A stretch of 64,000 bases of DNA from Acidobacteriota bacterium (GCA_020199905.1 JAIVJS010000081.1:30050-94049), one strand, 5' to 3'; shown: positions 8,410 through 16,229, counted from the stretch's first letter. Program-made: numbers and translations. Notes: generated by a model from the sequence alone, not told the origin.

Positions 8410-9162
8410 ATGCGCGCGCGCCGCTGGATCGGAATCCTCCTGGCTGGAATTCTCGCCGTGCCCGCAGTCGGCTCGGCCCGCCGGCGGCCTCAGCACGGAA
8501 ATCCTCACGAAGAGGTCACCGCGATGGCCCGGGTCGAGACGGCCCCCAGGCGGACGCGGCATCGCAACGGCCGAAGCTTCGAAGAGCTCGATGTTCTTCT
8601 TCTCTCCGTGCAATCGGCAGAGCCCCGGCGGGAGTCCGGCATCCCGTTCGAGACGCGGCGGCCCGTGCACGTGGTGCATGACCTGACCTGCGGGGGCACG
8701 TGGGTCGATCTCGCGCCTGGAGACCGGGTCGAGCTCAAGGGCGAGTACGTGCATACGCCCTCCGGACGGGACGTCGTTCATTTCACGCATCCCGCCGACT
8801 CGTCCTGCGGGCGAGGCACGCACCCCGGCGGTTTCCTGCGCCGGGAGGGGCCCCGCGCCGCGGCCGCCGCCGGGCTCCCGGCAGAAACGGCGTCCGATCA
8901 GGCAGCCGCCGCGCCCCCCGCCGCCGCGGCCGTGATCCCGCCCGCCTCCGTCGCGCTCTTCCAGTCGACCGTGCGGCCCGTTCTCGCCGCGCGCTGTACC
9001 CCCTGCCACGAGCCGGGCGGCAAGATGTACGGCCGCATGCCGTTCGACAACGCCTCCGTCGTCGCCCTGCACGCCGCCCGGATGGCGGGGCGGCTGTCCG
9101 GACCGGACCGCAAGACGATCGAAGAGTGGGCGGCCGGCGTGGCGGCCGCTCCGGCGCATTGA
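8410..9162 (+). CDS. Secreted DUF3465-cytochrome c fusion
   Basis: 250 residues with a Sec signal peptide (MRARRWIGILLAGILAVPAVGSA). Residues ~30-145 resemble the DUF3465 OB-like domain: HGNPHEEVTAMARVE, then VVHDLTCGGTWVDLAPGDRV, ELKGEYVHT and FTHPADSSCGRGTHPGGFLR. After an Ala-rich linker comes one haem-c site, RCTPCHEPGGKMYGRMPF (CxxCH near 199-203), with several Met as possible axial ligands. Probably a periplasmic or surface electron-transfer or sensing protein; the substrate is unknown. TATAGT (8393-8398) lies 11 nt before the ATG. The stop overlaps the next gene (TTGA). Confidence 0.78.
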   Translation: MRARRWIGILLAGILAVPAVGSARRRPQHGNPHEEVTAMARVETAPRRTRHRNGRSFEELDVLLLSVQSAEPRRESGIPFETRRPVHVVHDLTCGGTWVDLAPGDRVELKGEYVHTPSGRDVVHFTHPADSSCGRGTHPGGFLRREGPRAAAAAGLPAETASDQAAAAPPAAAAVIPPASVALFQSTVRPVLAARCTPCHEPGGKMYGRMPFDNASVVALHAARMAGRLSGPDRKTIEEWAAGVAAAPAH

Positions 9163-9560
9163 CGCCGGTCTTTCTCGCCGCGGCAGCCGCTTTCTTCGCA
9201 CAGATTCCTGCCTCGCCTCTGGCGGTTTCCGCGTCTTCGCCGGCCGTTGCGGCCGACATCGAGCGCTGCGACGCGATGCTGCTCCCGCGACTCGAGCGGT
9301 ACGAGCGCTCGCGGTCGGCGGCCAACGCCCGCTCGGCTCTCCGGGCGGCGCGGGCCGCCCGCGAAAGCCTCGAGCGTCTGTCCGTTCCATCCCCGCTCGA
9401 AGACGCGCGGCGCGAAGAGCTGACGTTCTTCAACCACGTCATCATCGGGATCTCGGGCTGGCTCGAAGCCCCCGGCCGACCCGGCGCGCGGCAGGCGCTC
9501 GACGCGATCCTCCGCCGGGGAAGGGCGCACAGAGAAAGAGCGGTAAGCGGCAGGCGCTAG
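9159..9560 (+). CDS. Small secreted protein of unknown function
   Basis: 133 residues starting at TTG 9159, which overlaps the TGA of the DUF3465-cytochrome gene, so coupling is likely. Signal peptide LTPVFLAAAAAFFAQIPASP, then a predicted all-helical body with Arg/Ala-rich stretches (LERYERSRSAANARSALRAA) and EELTFFNHVIIGISGWL. No family recognised. Its last codons enter the GCGGCAG heptamer array, so the C-terminal residues may not be original. It probably works with the upstream haem protein. Confidence 0.55.
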   Translation: MTPVFLAAAAAFFAQIPASPLAVSASSPAVAADIERCDAMLLPRLERYERSRSAANARSALRAARAARESLERLSVPSPLEDARREELTFFNHVIIGISGWLEAPGRPGARQALDAILRRGRAHRERAVSGRR

Positions 9561-9602
9561 GCGGCAGGCGGCAGGCGGCAGGCGGCAGGCGGCAGGCGGC
9601 AG
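9547..9602. repeat. Heptamer tandem array, GCGGCAG x8
   Basis: Eight uninterrupted 7-nt units: GCGGCAG, GCGCTAG and then six perfect GCGGCAG. It overlaps the 3' end of the preceding gene and leads into dispersed repeat copy 1. Confidence 0.9.
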
Positions 9603-9612
9603 GGAGCTGGGG

Positions 9613-9706
9613 CCGGGAATCGGGAGCCGAGCGACCAACGGGAGCGAGACGGCCGGGGTACTCCGCGGTCAACTAGATCGGGAACGGGAAACGGGAAACG
9701 GGAAAT
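9613..9706. repeat. Dispersed element copy 1 plus GGGAAAC heptamers
   Basis: 9613-9682 is the reverse-oriented copy of a roughly 70-bp element shared with 23045, 24664, 28967 and 57702 (core GGTACTCCGCGGTCAAC, arm CGGGAGCCGAGCGACCA). It is followed at 9686-9706 by GGGAAAC, GGGAAAC, GGGAAAT, again with a 7-nt period. Confidence 0.85.
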
Positions 9707-9749
9707 GAAAAGTCGGGGTGCGATTCGGGTCTAACGCAAAACTCTCAAC

Positions 9750-10055
9750 TCAGCTGTCGAGCTCCGACAGATCGATATTCGTCAGGTCGAGCAGCCGGAT
9801 TCCCGAGCGCCGGTCGAGCAGACGGCGGCGCTGCGCAACACCGCGCCTCTCATTCACCCGGCGCATGTCTTCGGCGAGCTCCGACGGCGTGTCGCTGGTG
9901 CGCCGCTCATTCAAGCGGCGGCCGATCGAGAGCCGGCGCTGCGCCCGTCTGCGTTCCCTGATTTTGGGCGCGGTCGGATCGGACTTCCCTCCGTTCGAAG
10001 GCTTGGCTCCGCCCGAAGAGGTCTTCGTCGAAATGACTGTCAGACGCTTGGCCAC
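9750..10055 (-). CDS. Small Arg-rich protein of unknown function
   Basis: 101 residues from GTG 10055. The sequence is basic and repetitive in RRxxxRR patches (RERRRAQRRLSIGRRLNERR, RRVNERRGVAQRRRLLDRR), ending LLDLTNIDLSELDS. No family recognised; nucleic-acid binding is possible but unproven. The start choice rests on TATGAT exactly 6 nt upstream of GTG and no ribosome site, as at other leaderless candidates here. It is divergent from the amidohydrolase gene. Confidence 0.55.
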   Translation of the reverse strand: MAKRLTVISTKTSSGGAKPSNGGKSDPTAPKIRERRRAQRRLSIGRRLNERRTSDTPSELAEDMRRVNERRGVAQRRRLLDRRSGIRLLDLTNIDLSELDS

Positions 10056-10061
10056 GCCAAA

Positions 10062-10067
10062 ATCATA
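10062..10067 (-). promoter_or_regulatory. -10 box, leaderless candidate
   Basis: TATGAT on the minus strand, then TTTGGC, then GTG 10055: six-nucleotide spacing. Confidence 0.4.
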
Positions 10068-10178
10068 TAACCCCCCGCCCCGAAATTCTCGGCCCGCACC
10101 GACGGTGGCCGGCACGCTCTGACCCCTGCCGCGCCGGGCCAGCCGACCCCGCTGCCGTGCGGGCCGGCGGCGGTCGTG

Positions 10179-10184
10179 TACCTT
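10179..10184 (+). promoter_or_regulatory. -10 box, leaderless candidate
   Basis: TACCTT, six nucleotides (GGAGGG) and then ATG 10191. The GGAGGG directly abuts the ATG, too close to act as a ribosome site, so leaderless initiation explains the start better. Confidence 0.35.
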
Positions 10185-10190
10185 GGAGGG

Positions 10191-11318
10191 ATGATCAGAT
10201 GCTTCGTCATCACACGCTTTTCCCGGGCTCTGATCCTGGCGGCGCTGCTCGCTCCGGGCGCCGCCGCCGGGCAGGCTTCCCCCGGGCCGACGCTTTCCAT
10301 CGAGGAATACGACCCGAAATCGACCCTGGTCGTCCCCGAGCACCGGGTCCCGAGAGCGCGGTTCCCGTTCGTGGACGTCCACAACCATCAGGAGACGGCC
10401 GCCCGTCCGGAAGACATCGACCGGATCGTCCGGGACATGGACGCAATGAACATGCGGGTGATGGTGAACCTGAGCGGCGGCTCGTCCGACGCGCTCGCCG
10501 CGGGCGTGGCGAACTGGAGCGGCCGGCATCCCGGACGCTTCGTGACGTTCGCCAACCTCGACTTCTCCGGCATCGACGACGCCGCCTGGGGTGAGCGCGC
10601 GGCGGCGCAGTTCGAGCGGGACGTGCGGAAGGGAGGGGCGAAGGGCTTGAAGATCTTCAAGAACTTCGGCCTGACGGTGAAGGACCGGGCCGGCCGGAGG
10701 GTCGCCGTCGACGACCCGCGCCTCGACGCCGTTTTCGAGAAGTGCGCCGACCTGAAGGTTCCCGTGCTGATCCACACAGGCGAGCCCCGATCCTTCTTCG
10801 AGCCCCAGGACGCGCACAACGAGAGATGGCTGGAGCTGAAGCAGTTTCCTCAGCGCGCCCGACCACCCGACCGGTTCCCGACATGGGATCAGGTCATGGG
10901 CGAGCAGCACCGCCTCTTCTCGCGGCATCCGCGCACGCAGTTCATCGACGCGCACCTCGGATGGCTGGGCGGCGACCTCGCCGCCCTCGGAAAGCTTCTC
11001 GACCGGCTTCCGAACGTGACGACGGAGATCGGCGCCGTGCTCGCGGAGCTCGGCCGGCAGCCGCGCTTCGCGCGCGAGTGGTTCGTGCGCTACCAGGACC
11101 GCGTGATGATGGGCAAGGACACGTGGGCGCCCGAGGAGTATCCCGTCTATTTTCGCGTGCTGGAGACGTCCGACGAGTACTTCGACTACTACCGCAGGCG
11201 GCACGCGTTCTGGAAGATGTACGGCCTCGACCTGCCCGACGACGTTCTCAAGAAGCTCTACTACAGGAACGCTCTCCGGGTCATCCCCGGGATCGACCCC
11301 TCGCCGTTTCCGAAGTGA
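10191..11318 (+). CDS. Secreted amidohydrolase-2 family protein
   Basis: 375 residues from ATG 10191 with a signal peptide (FSRALILAALLAPGAAAGQA). The TIM-barrel metal site begins at FVDVHNHQETA (DxHxH-like), with further likely ligands in VLIHTGEP and FIDAHLGWLGGD and an Asp in MMGKDTW. This is the ACMSD/amidohydrolase-2 clade, which performs metal-dependent hydrolysis or decarboxylation; the substrate is unknown. Related secreted enzymes are common in Acidobacteriota. It ends 13 nt before the convergent selenoprotein candidate gene. Confidence 0.8.
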   Translation: MIRCFVITRFSRALILAALLAPGAAAGQASPGPTLSIEEYDPKSTLVVPEHRVPRARFPFVDVHNHQETAARPEDIDRIVRDMDAMNMRVMVNLSGGSSDALAAGVANWSGRHPGRFVTFANLDFSGIDDAAWGERAAAQFERDVRKGGAKGLKIFKNFGLTVKDRAGRRVAVDDPRLDAVFEKCADLKVPVLIHTGEPRSFFEPQDAHNERWLELKQFPQRARPPDRFPTWDQVMGEQHRLFSRHPRTQFIDAHLGWLGGDLAALGKLLDRLPNVTTEIGAVLAELGRQPRFAREWFVRYQDRVMMGKDTWAPEEYPVYFRVLETSDEYFDYYRRRHAFWKMYGLDLPDDVLKKLYYRNALRVIPGIDPSPFPK

Positions 11319-11331
11319 GCGGGGCGCGGCG

Positions 11332-12660
11332 TCAGGATCCGAGCTTCTTCTTGAGAGAGGCGATCGTCCGGTCCGATCGCTGGCCGTCGGGAAGCGCCTC
11401 CGCCGTTCGAAGCGCCTCCTCGAGGTAACGGCGCGACGACGCCGCATCTCCGCGGCCCGCCTCGATGTCCGAGCGAACCTGCAGGATGCCGATGCGGCGG
11501 GGCCCGTACGCCTTCGCGAGAGCCCGATCGGACGCCTCCGCCGCTTCGTCCCGCTTTTTCATGGCGTTGTAGGCGACCGCCAGCCGGGCGGGCGGGTTGT
11601 AGTCGGCGGGAAAGTCCTTCTCCGATAGCTGGAGCATCGGGATGGCGCGTTCGGGCTGCCCGAGGTCGAGGTACGCGCCGAGCCGGTGCGAATCGAAGAC
11701 CGCCCGCTCCTCGGGTTTTTTCGCGCGCGAGGCGCGCTGTTCCAGAAACGAGGCATGCTCCTCGAGAAGGCTTCGCCGTCCGGCCGCGTCCTTCGCGTCC
11801 TCGCGATCCTGTTCGAGAGCCTGGAACACCGAGGACACGTCGTCCGCCGCGACGTCCGAGCGCTTCGATCGCACGACGGAGAGCGCGTCCGCGCGCAGCG
11901 CGTCGAGAAGCTCCCGCCTCGCGGGGTTGTCGGGCTTCATCGAGAGAGCGCAGCCGAGGCCGCTCGCCGCCACGTTCGCCGCCGAGGGTGTCGATTTCAG
12001 ACGGACGAAACCGTCGCGCGCCATCCTCGCGCAACCCTCCGCGTCCTTCGTCGCGTCGAGCGTGGAGAGGAGGGACTCCAGCGCGCGGCCGTACCGCGGC
12101 CAGGCCCTGGGCGCCGCGTTCAACGCTTCCCGATAAAGGCGTGCCGCCTCGGCGTTCCGGCCTTCGCCGAACACACGATCCGCGCGCGCCAGAGTTTCAT
12201 CGACGCCGCGGTTGCCGGCGGCGACCGTCCGACGGGCGTCGTCGAGAAGCTTCTGCATCTGCGGGACCGTCGCGCCGCCCAGCCATTTCAGGACAGGCGT
12301 CTCGGTCGCGGAGTCGAGAACGAAAAAGGTCGGGAGCCCTTCGACGGGAAACTTCCGCGTGAATGCGGCGTTACCCGCCTTTTCCGTGTCGATCGAAAGC
12401 CAGACGAACTGTCCGGCGCGCCGCCCGAGGGTCTTGTCCGTGAAAACGAACGCCCTCATGGAACGGCACGTGTGTCACCAGGGCGCCCAGGCTTCGACGA
12501 AGATCGGGACGTCCCTCGATTTCGCCTCGGCCAGAGCCCGGCCGTAGTCGTCCTCGATGAATGGGAGGCCGGCCGCCTCACGCGCCCCGGACGGCGCGGG
12601 AACCGCGAGCAGCGTCCCCGAGACCACAAGCACCGCCGGCAAGGCTCGAAAAAACCTCAT
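11332..12660 (-). CDS. Thioredoxin-like TPR protein with in-frame TGA at WUxxC: probable selenoprotein
   Basis: 442 residues if TGA 12477-12475 is read as Sec62. Signal peptide 1-26 (FFRALPAVLVVSGTLLAV). The thioredoxin fold follows: FIEDDYGRALAEAKSRDVPI, FVEAWAPW-(TGA)-HTCRSMRAFVF, WLSIDTEK, then cis-Pro motif GLPTFFVLDS (Pro110). The TGA replaces the first Cys of WCHTC; the second Cys is kept at 65, and both sides stay in one frame with full homology. Residues ~140-435 are TPR-like helices (RAIPMLQLSEKDFPADYNPP, ARLAVAYNAMKKRDEAAEAS). A nonsense mutation of TGC is the alternative. A simple stop reading gives two ORFs, 12475-12660 and 11332-12459. Probable role: periplasmic redox protein. 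Confidence 0.75.
12451..12477 (-). promoter_or_regulatory. Sec TGA and weak SECIS-like hairpin
   Basis: The in-frame TGA (12477-12475) is followed 9 nt later by a short imperfect hairpin: CGU pairs with GCG (one G-U), a bulged U, then CC pairs with GG around an AUGA loop. The bulged U recalls bacterial SECIS elements, but the stem is short and the loop is closer than usual, so this is only suggestive. Confidence 0.35.
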
Positions 12661-12666
12661 GGGGAA

Positions 12667-12672
12667 ATCGTA
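12667..12672 (-). promoter_or_regulatory. -10 box, leaderless candidate for selenoprotein gene
   Basis: TACGAT on the minus strand, then TTCCCC, then ATG 12660: six-nucleotide spacing, no Shine-Dalgarno sequence. Confidence 0.4.
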
Positions 12673-12721
12673 ACAGGTCGCGCTCTCCCGAGGGCATCGC
12701 CCCGGAACGGGACTTACAGCC

Positions 12722-13133
12722 GTGGCCTCCGCCGATCTCAAGCTCGATCCTCTTCAAGGCGATATCCGATGGAGCGGCTCTTCGGGCGACGTGCTGGCCG
12801 GCGACATCCGGGGCAGCTGGAAGTCGGATTTCTCGAGCGGCGACGTCATCCTGGACTGCTTTTCGGGCGAGCGCGCCGACTTTCACAGCAGCTCAGGCGA
12901 CGTGCGGATCGGTTCCATCGACGCAGCCAGCCTGTCTCCCGACACGGGCTCCGGCGACCTCCGGATCACCGACGCGGAAATCGGCGACGTCGCGCGGCGA
13001 CATGCACGTCGGGTTCACCGACGGGACCGCCACGGTGCGCAGCGGCGATCTGATCGCCTCTCGCCGCGGCGACGGAGCCGCCAAAATCGACGTTCAGGCG
13101 GGGAGCGGCATTTTCACCATCGAGCCGCGTTGA
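12722..13133 (+). pseudogene. DUF4097 (putative adhesin) fragment
   Basis: Repeating beta-strand units with SGDV turns (GDIRWSGSSGDVLAGDI, SDFSSGDVILDCFSG, HSSSGDVRIGSI, TGSGDLRITDAEIG) are the DUF4097/DUF4098 beta-solenoid. A frameshift near 12990 moves the reading frame to RGDMHVGFTDGTATVRSGDL and AGSGIFTIEPR before a stop. The N-terminal half and signal peptide are absent. It is a 3' remnant with no convincing start. Confidence 0.7.
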
Positions 13134-13140
13134 CCGGGAA

Positions 13141-13168
13141 CTTGAGCGTTGAGCGTTGAGCGTTGAGC
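13141..13168. repeat. Heptamer tandem array, GTTGAGC x4
   Basis: Four 7-nt units (CTTGAGC then three GTTGAGC) directly after the DUF4097 remnant. Confidence 0.85.
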
Positions 13169-13180
13169 GCTAAGACTGAG

Positions 13181-13465
13181 TCAGCCAGCCTTCCCTTTCC
13201 CCTTTCCCGTTTCCCGTTTCCCGGCTCCTGGCACCTTGAACCTCCGCCGCAGCGCGGCGACCCGGCGGTTGTATCCCTCCGCGCTCATCCAGCCGGCGGG
13301 AGGCTCGATCCTCTGAAGATCCGCCGCGCCGAACGTCAGCAGCTCGTCCGTCGACTTTCCCTTCCGGCGCACGCGCACGGAAAATTTCCCGGCGCGATGC
13401 GCCCGGACCCGCCCGGGCCGCCCGTCGGGCACGCGGACGCATTCCCCCGTTTTCAATGAGCCCAT
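13181..13465 (-). CDS. Small basic KOW/SH3-like protein of unknown function
   Basis: 94 residues from ATG 13465 with GGGGAGG 4-5 nt upstream. The N-terminal part, MGSLKTGECVRVPDGRPGRV then HRAGKFSVRVRRKGK, reads like a small beta-barrel (KOW/SH3-type) motif. Next come TFGAADLQRIEPPAGWM and a basic helix EGYNRRVAALRRRF. The C-terminal GKRETGKGKGKAG is encoded by the TTTCCCG heptamer array that invades the gene's 3' end, so the original terminus is lost. Function unknown. Confidence 0.6.
   Translation of the reverse strand: MGSLKTGECVRVPDGRPGRVRAHRAGKFSVRVRRKGKSTDELLTFGAADLQRIEPPAGWMSAEGYNRRVAALRRRFKVPGAGKRETGKGKGKAG
13191..13225. repeat. Heptamer array TTTCCCG inside the 3' end of a gene
   Basis: Five 7-nt units (TTCCCTT, TCCCCTT, TCCCGTT, TCCCGTT, TCCCGGC) overlapping the coding end of the minus-strand gene ending at 13181. 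Confidence 0.85.
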
Positions 13466-13487
13466 GCGACCTCCCCGGCCCGAAAGA

Positions 13488-13521
13488 AACGGGCCGCGAC
13501 TTCTTATTGTCGCGACCCGTT
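13488..13521 (-). terminator. Rho-independent terminator after DUF4156-like gene
   Basis: On the minus strand AACGGG and GCGAC-type arms pair (6 bp, 2-nt internal mismatch, 5 bp) around an 8-nt loop and are followed by TTTC TTTC. It lies 27 nt after the stop of the lipoprotein gene. Confidence 0.7.
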
Positions 13522-13547
13522 CTCGGCCGACTCGGCCGCGCGACGCG

Positions 13548-13841
13548 TCAACGCGAGGCGACGTTCGGCGACGCACAGCGGTAGGCGGCGCCGGTCCGGG
13601 CGCCTTCTGCGAGCAGAACCGTGTCGGCGCCCCTGTCGCGGGCCTGGTTCGCGATCTCACCGACGACCTCGCGGTCGGCGACCCGGCGGCCGGCGTCGAC
13701 GTCCGTCACCTTCTGACAGGAGGAGACGTCGGCGGAGCTGCGGGTGACGCGGACCGGGGCGCCGGAGTTGTACTGCGAGCAGCCCACGGCGGCGACCACG
13801 AGGAGCGAAGCCGAGAGCGCGAGAGCTTTCATGCGCATCAT
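13548..13841 (-). CDS. DUF4156-like small lipoprotein
   Basis: 97 residues from ATG 13841 (AGGAGG 8 nt upstream). The lipoprotein signal peptide ends VVAAVGC-SQ, so the mature protein is lipid-anchored. The body, VRVTRSSADVSSCQKVTDVD then ANQARDRGADTVLLAE and GAAYRCASP, matches the DUF4156 layout, with a likely disulfide between the two mature Cys. Role unknown; such proteins sit in the outer membrane. Followed by a strong terminator. Confidence 0.75.
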   Translation of the reverse strand: MMRMKALALSASLLVVAAVGCSQYNSGAPVRVTRSSADVSSCQKVTDVDAGRRVADREVVGEIANQARDRGADTVLLAEGARTGAAYRCASPNVASR

Positions 13842-14052
13842 GAATGTGCCTCCTGAAAAGCGGTTTTCCCTGGCGCGCCCGTCAGCGCGGCGCGCGTCTT
13901 CTGTTACGACCCGCTCCGGCAAAGGTTCGACGCGTCGGAAGGTTTCTCGCTCTCCCGGCGCCGTTTACGGCGGCGCTTGCGACGGAATCTCTCAAGGTGG
14001 GACAGAACGAATCACGCCATTCGCGGAGCCGCCCGCCCGCGCGGCGCGAAGA

Positions 14053-15027
14053 TTACTCGGAGGCGACGCCGGCCGCGGCGAGTACGAAGGGAGGCGTGGC
14101 CGGCTCCCCCGGCAGAACGCGGCCGCCCGCCGACAGGACCCAGCGGTGCAGCCAGGTGATTCCGTTGTTGGCGGTGTATCTGTCCGGAGTCGCGTAGGCG
14201 GAATCCTCGAGAGCGCGGTCGAGAGTCACGAGCGAGTATCCGCGGCGCGCGAGCATCGCGAGGACTTCGTCGAAGTGATCGGCGTTCAGGGAGTTCGCAT
14301 GCACGAGAAGGACCTGGCGAATCTCGCGCCCGAAGAAGGCCGCCGACTGCCGCTCGAAGTAGGCGAACTTCGCCTCCATGTACGGCACGTAAGCGGCCGC
14401 GACCCGGTCGGCGAGCGCGCGCGCCGAGGAGTCCAGGGCATTCGAGTAGGCCCTGGCGAAAATCCACTCGGAGTTGTCGATCGTGACGGGGGCGATGCGG
14501 CAACCGCGTCCGGCCAGAAATGCCTCAAGCGCCTGCTTGTCGCCGAGGCTCAGGCCCGTGTGCAGGAAAGGATGCCGGAACCAGCGCAGCCGGCCGCCGT
14601 CTTCCGCGAGGAGAGCGCGCAGGTCCGGCTCGCCGAGCTCGACGTCGCGTTCGAACGCGGACAGCCCGGCGCGGTGAAGGTCCGGATGGCTGAACGTGTG
14701 ATTGCCGAGCTCGAGTCCGGCGGCGCGCCAGGACCGGAGGACCGCCAGCCGCTCCGGCGACGGCGAACCGGCCGGCCCGAGCTTTCCCGTGTTGGCGAAC
14801 CCGACCGCGGGGACATGCCGCTCACCGAGCGTCCGGAGAAGCCTGGAGGTCATCGCGGCGAGCGCGGCCGTCTCGCCGGAGGCGCCCGCCTTCGAAACCG
14901 AGACGCCCGGGAGATCGTCGAAGGTCACCGCGACCTCGCGCCCGGGCCGGACGGGGGCGGCCGCCGGACCCGTACGGGGCGCGGACGCCGCGAGCGCGAG
15001 GAGAATCCAGGCGATGACGGCGCGCAC
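14053..15027 (-). CDS. Secreted polysaccharide deacetylase (NodB fold)
   Basis: 324 residues from GTG 15027. Signal peptide VRAVIAWILLALAASAP. NodB motifs: VAVTFDDLPGVSV (catalytic Asp pair) and GLELGNHTFSHPDLH (metal-binding HxxxH). The ~320-residue length and central helical insert fit CE4-like deacetylases that act on peptidoglycan or surface polysaccharide. The GTG start is supported by TATACT exactly six nucleotides upstream and no ribosome site. Divergent from the VOC gene. Confidence 0.85.
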   Translation of the reverse strand: MRAVIAWILLALAASAPRTGPAAAPVRPGREVAVTFDDLPGVSVSKAGASGETAALAAMTSRLLRTLGERHVPAVGFANTGKLGPAGSPSPERLAVLRSWRAAGLELGNHTFSHPDLHRAGLSAFERDVELGEPDLRALLAEDGGRLRWFRHPFLHTGLSLGDKQALEAFLAGRGCRIAPVTIDNSEWIFARAYSNALDSSARALADRVAAAYVPYMEAKFAYFERQSAAFFGREIRQVLLVHANSLNADHFDEVLAMLARRGYSLVTLDRALEDSAYATPDRYTANNGITWLHRWVLSAGGRVLPGEPATPPFVLAAAGVASE

Positions 15028-15033
15028 CTTCTC

Positions 15034-15039
15034 AGTATA
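15034..15039 (-). promoter_or_regulatory. -10 box, leaderless candidate
   Basis: TATACT on the minus strand, GAGAAG, then GTG 15027: six-nucleotide spacing. Confidence 0.5.
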
Positions 15040-15090
15040 GGTTTCGAAGGAAGCGGCGGGAAGTTCACCCGCGCCGTCGAGGAGGTCACG

Positions 15091-15879
15091 ATGCCGAAGA
15101 AGGAACGCCACGAACCCGGAACTTTCTGCTGGGCCGAGCTTGCGACGAGCGACGGAAACGACGCGAAACGTTTCTACGCCGGACTTTTCGGATGGGAAGC
15201 CGTCGACAACCCGATGGGTCCCGACATGGTCTACACGATGCTGCGGCTGCGCGGGTCGGAGATCGGCGCTCTGTACAAGATGCAACCGGAAGAGGCCGGC
15301 CGCGGCATCCCTCCGCACTGGAACTGCTACGTGTCCGTCGAGAGCGCGGACGAAACGGCACGGAGGGTCAAAGAGCACGGCGGGATGGTCCACGCCGAGC
15401 CGTTCGACGTCATGGAGTTCGGCCGGATGGCGGTCCTGCAGGATTCCGCCGGCGCGGCTTTCGGCGCGTGGCAGCCGAAGCAGCACGTCGGCGCGACACT
15501 CGTCGATGACCCGGGCGCGCCGTGCTGGTACGAGAACCTGACGCGCGACCCCGCCGCCGCGGCGGCGTTCTACCGCAACGTTTTCGGCTGGTCGACGAAG
15601 CAGGATCCCGTCAAGAGCGACTACACCGAGCTGTATCTCGGAAAGACGGCGGTCGGCGGCATGATGCCGATCTCGCCGGAGATGGGGCCGATGCCGTCGA
15701 ACTGGGGCGTGTATTTCGCCGTGGCCGACTGCGCCGCCTCCGCCGAAAAAGCGCGCTCGCTCGGCGGGAAGGTCCACAAGCCTCCGGCCGACATCCCCGA
15801 CGTCGGGAGATTCGCCGTCCTGGCGGACCCGCAGGGGGCCTCGTTCTCGATCATCCGGCTCGATCCCCGCGCGCGATGA
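15091..15879 (+). CDS. Two-domain VOC (glyoxalase/bleomycin-resistance fold) protein
   Basis: 262 residues from ATG 15091 with GAGGAGG 7 nt upstream. Two tandem VOC modules: 1-130 (GTFCWAELATSDGNDAKRFY, FGWEAVDNP, NCYVSVESADETARRVKEHG) and 135-262 (PCWYENLTRDPAAAAAFYRN, FGWSTKQD, VYFAVADCAASAEKARSLGG, VLADPQGASFSII). The layout matches the 27-kDa-antigen/glyoxalase-like family. Cytoplasmic; substrate unknown. The stop overlaps the next gene's ATG (ATGA). Confidence 0.9.
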   Translation: MPKKERHEPGTFCWAELATSDGNDAKRFYAGLFGWEAVDNPMGPDMVYTMLRLRGSEIGALYKMQPEEAGRGIPPHWNCYVSVESADETARRVKEHGGMVHAEPFDVMEFGRMAVLQDSAGAAFGAWQPKQHVGATLVDDPGAPCWYENLTRDPAAAAAFYRNVFGWSTKQDPVKSDYTELYLGKTAVGGMMPISPEMGPMPSNWGVYFAVADCAASAEKARSLGGKVHKPPADIPDVGRFAVLADPQGASFSIIRLDPRAR

Positions 15880-16229
15880 CTCCCGCGCCGGTCAAGCCGC
15901 CCGTCGGGCCGGACGAGCTCGAGCGGATCGACGTCCGAGTCGGCAGCATCCTCGCCGCGGAGGACGTCGCGGGGTCGACGAAGCTCGTCCGCCTGACGGT
16001 CGACTTCGGCGACCACACCCGGCGGATCCTCTCGGGCATGCGGCTCGAACGTCCCGACCTCATGGAGCTCGTCGGAAAGCAGGCGCTCTTCGTCGTCAAC
16101 CTCGCGTCAAGAAAGATGGCCGGCGAGATCTCCGAGGGAATGCTGTTCGACATCGGCGCCGCCGACGGAATTCTGCCCGCGCTGGCGATGCCGGAGCGGC
16201 GGGTGCCGGACGGCGCCAGAGCGGGGTGA
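15876..16229 (+). CDS. tRNA-binding-domain protein (CsaA-like / MetRS beta-like)
   Basis: 117 residues. An OB-fold tRNA-binding domain fills the protein: LERIDVRVGSILAAEDV, KLVRLTVDFGDHTRRILSGM, GKQALFVVNLASRKMAGEIS and EGMLFDIGA. This is the free-standing EMAP/CsaA type, proposed as a chaperone or tRNA-binding factor. ATGA overlap with the VOC gene indicates translational coupling. The region after the stop holds GGGAAAC repeats and a permease remnant. Confidence 0.88.
   Translation: MTPAPVKPPVGPDELERIDVRVGSILAAEDVAGSTKLVRLTVDFGDHTRRILSGMRLERPDLMELVGKQALFVVNLASRKMAGEISEGMLFDIGAADGILPALAMPERRVPDGARAG

Noticed and set aside
9547..9602. Possible CRISPR array
   Set aside because: Units are 7 bp with no spacers and no cas genes; it is a simple tandem repeat.
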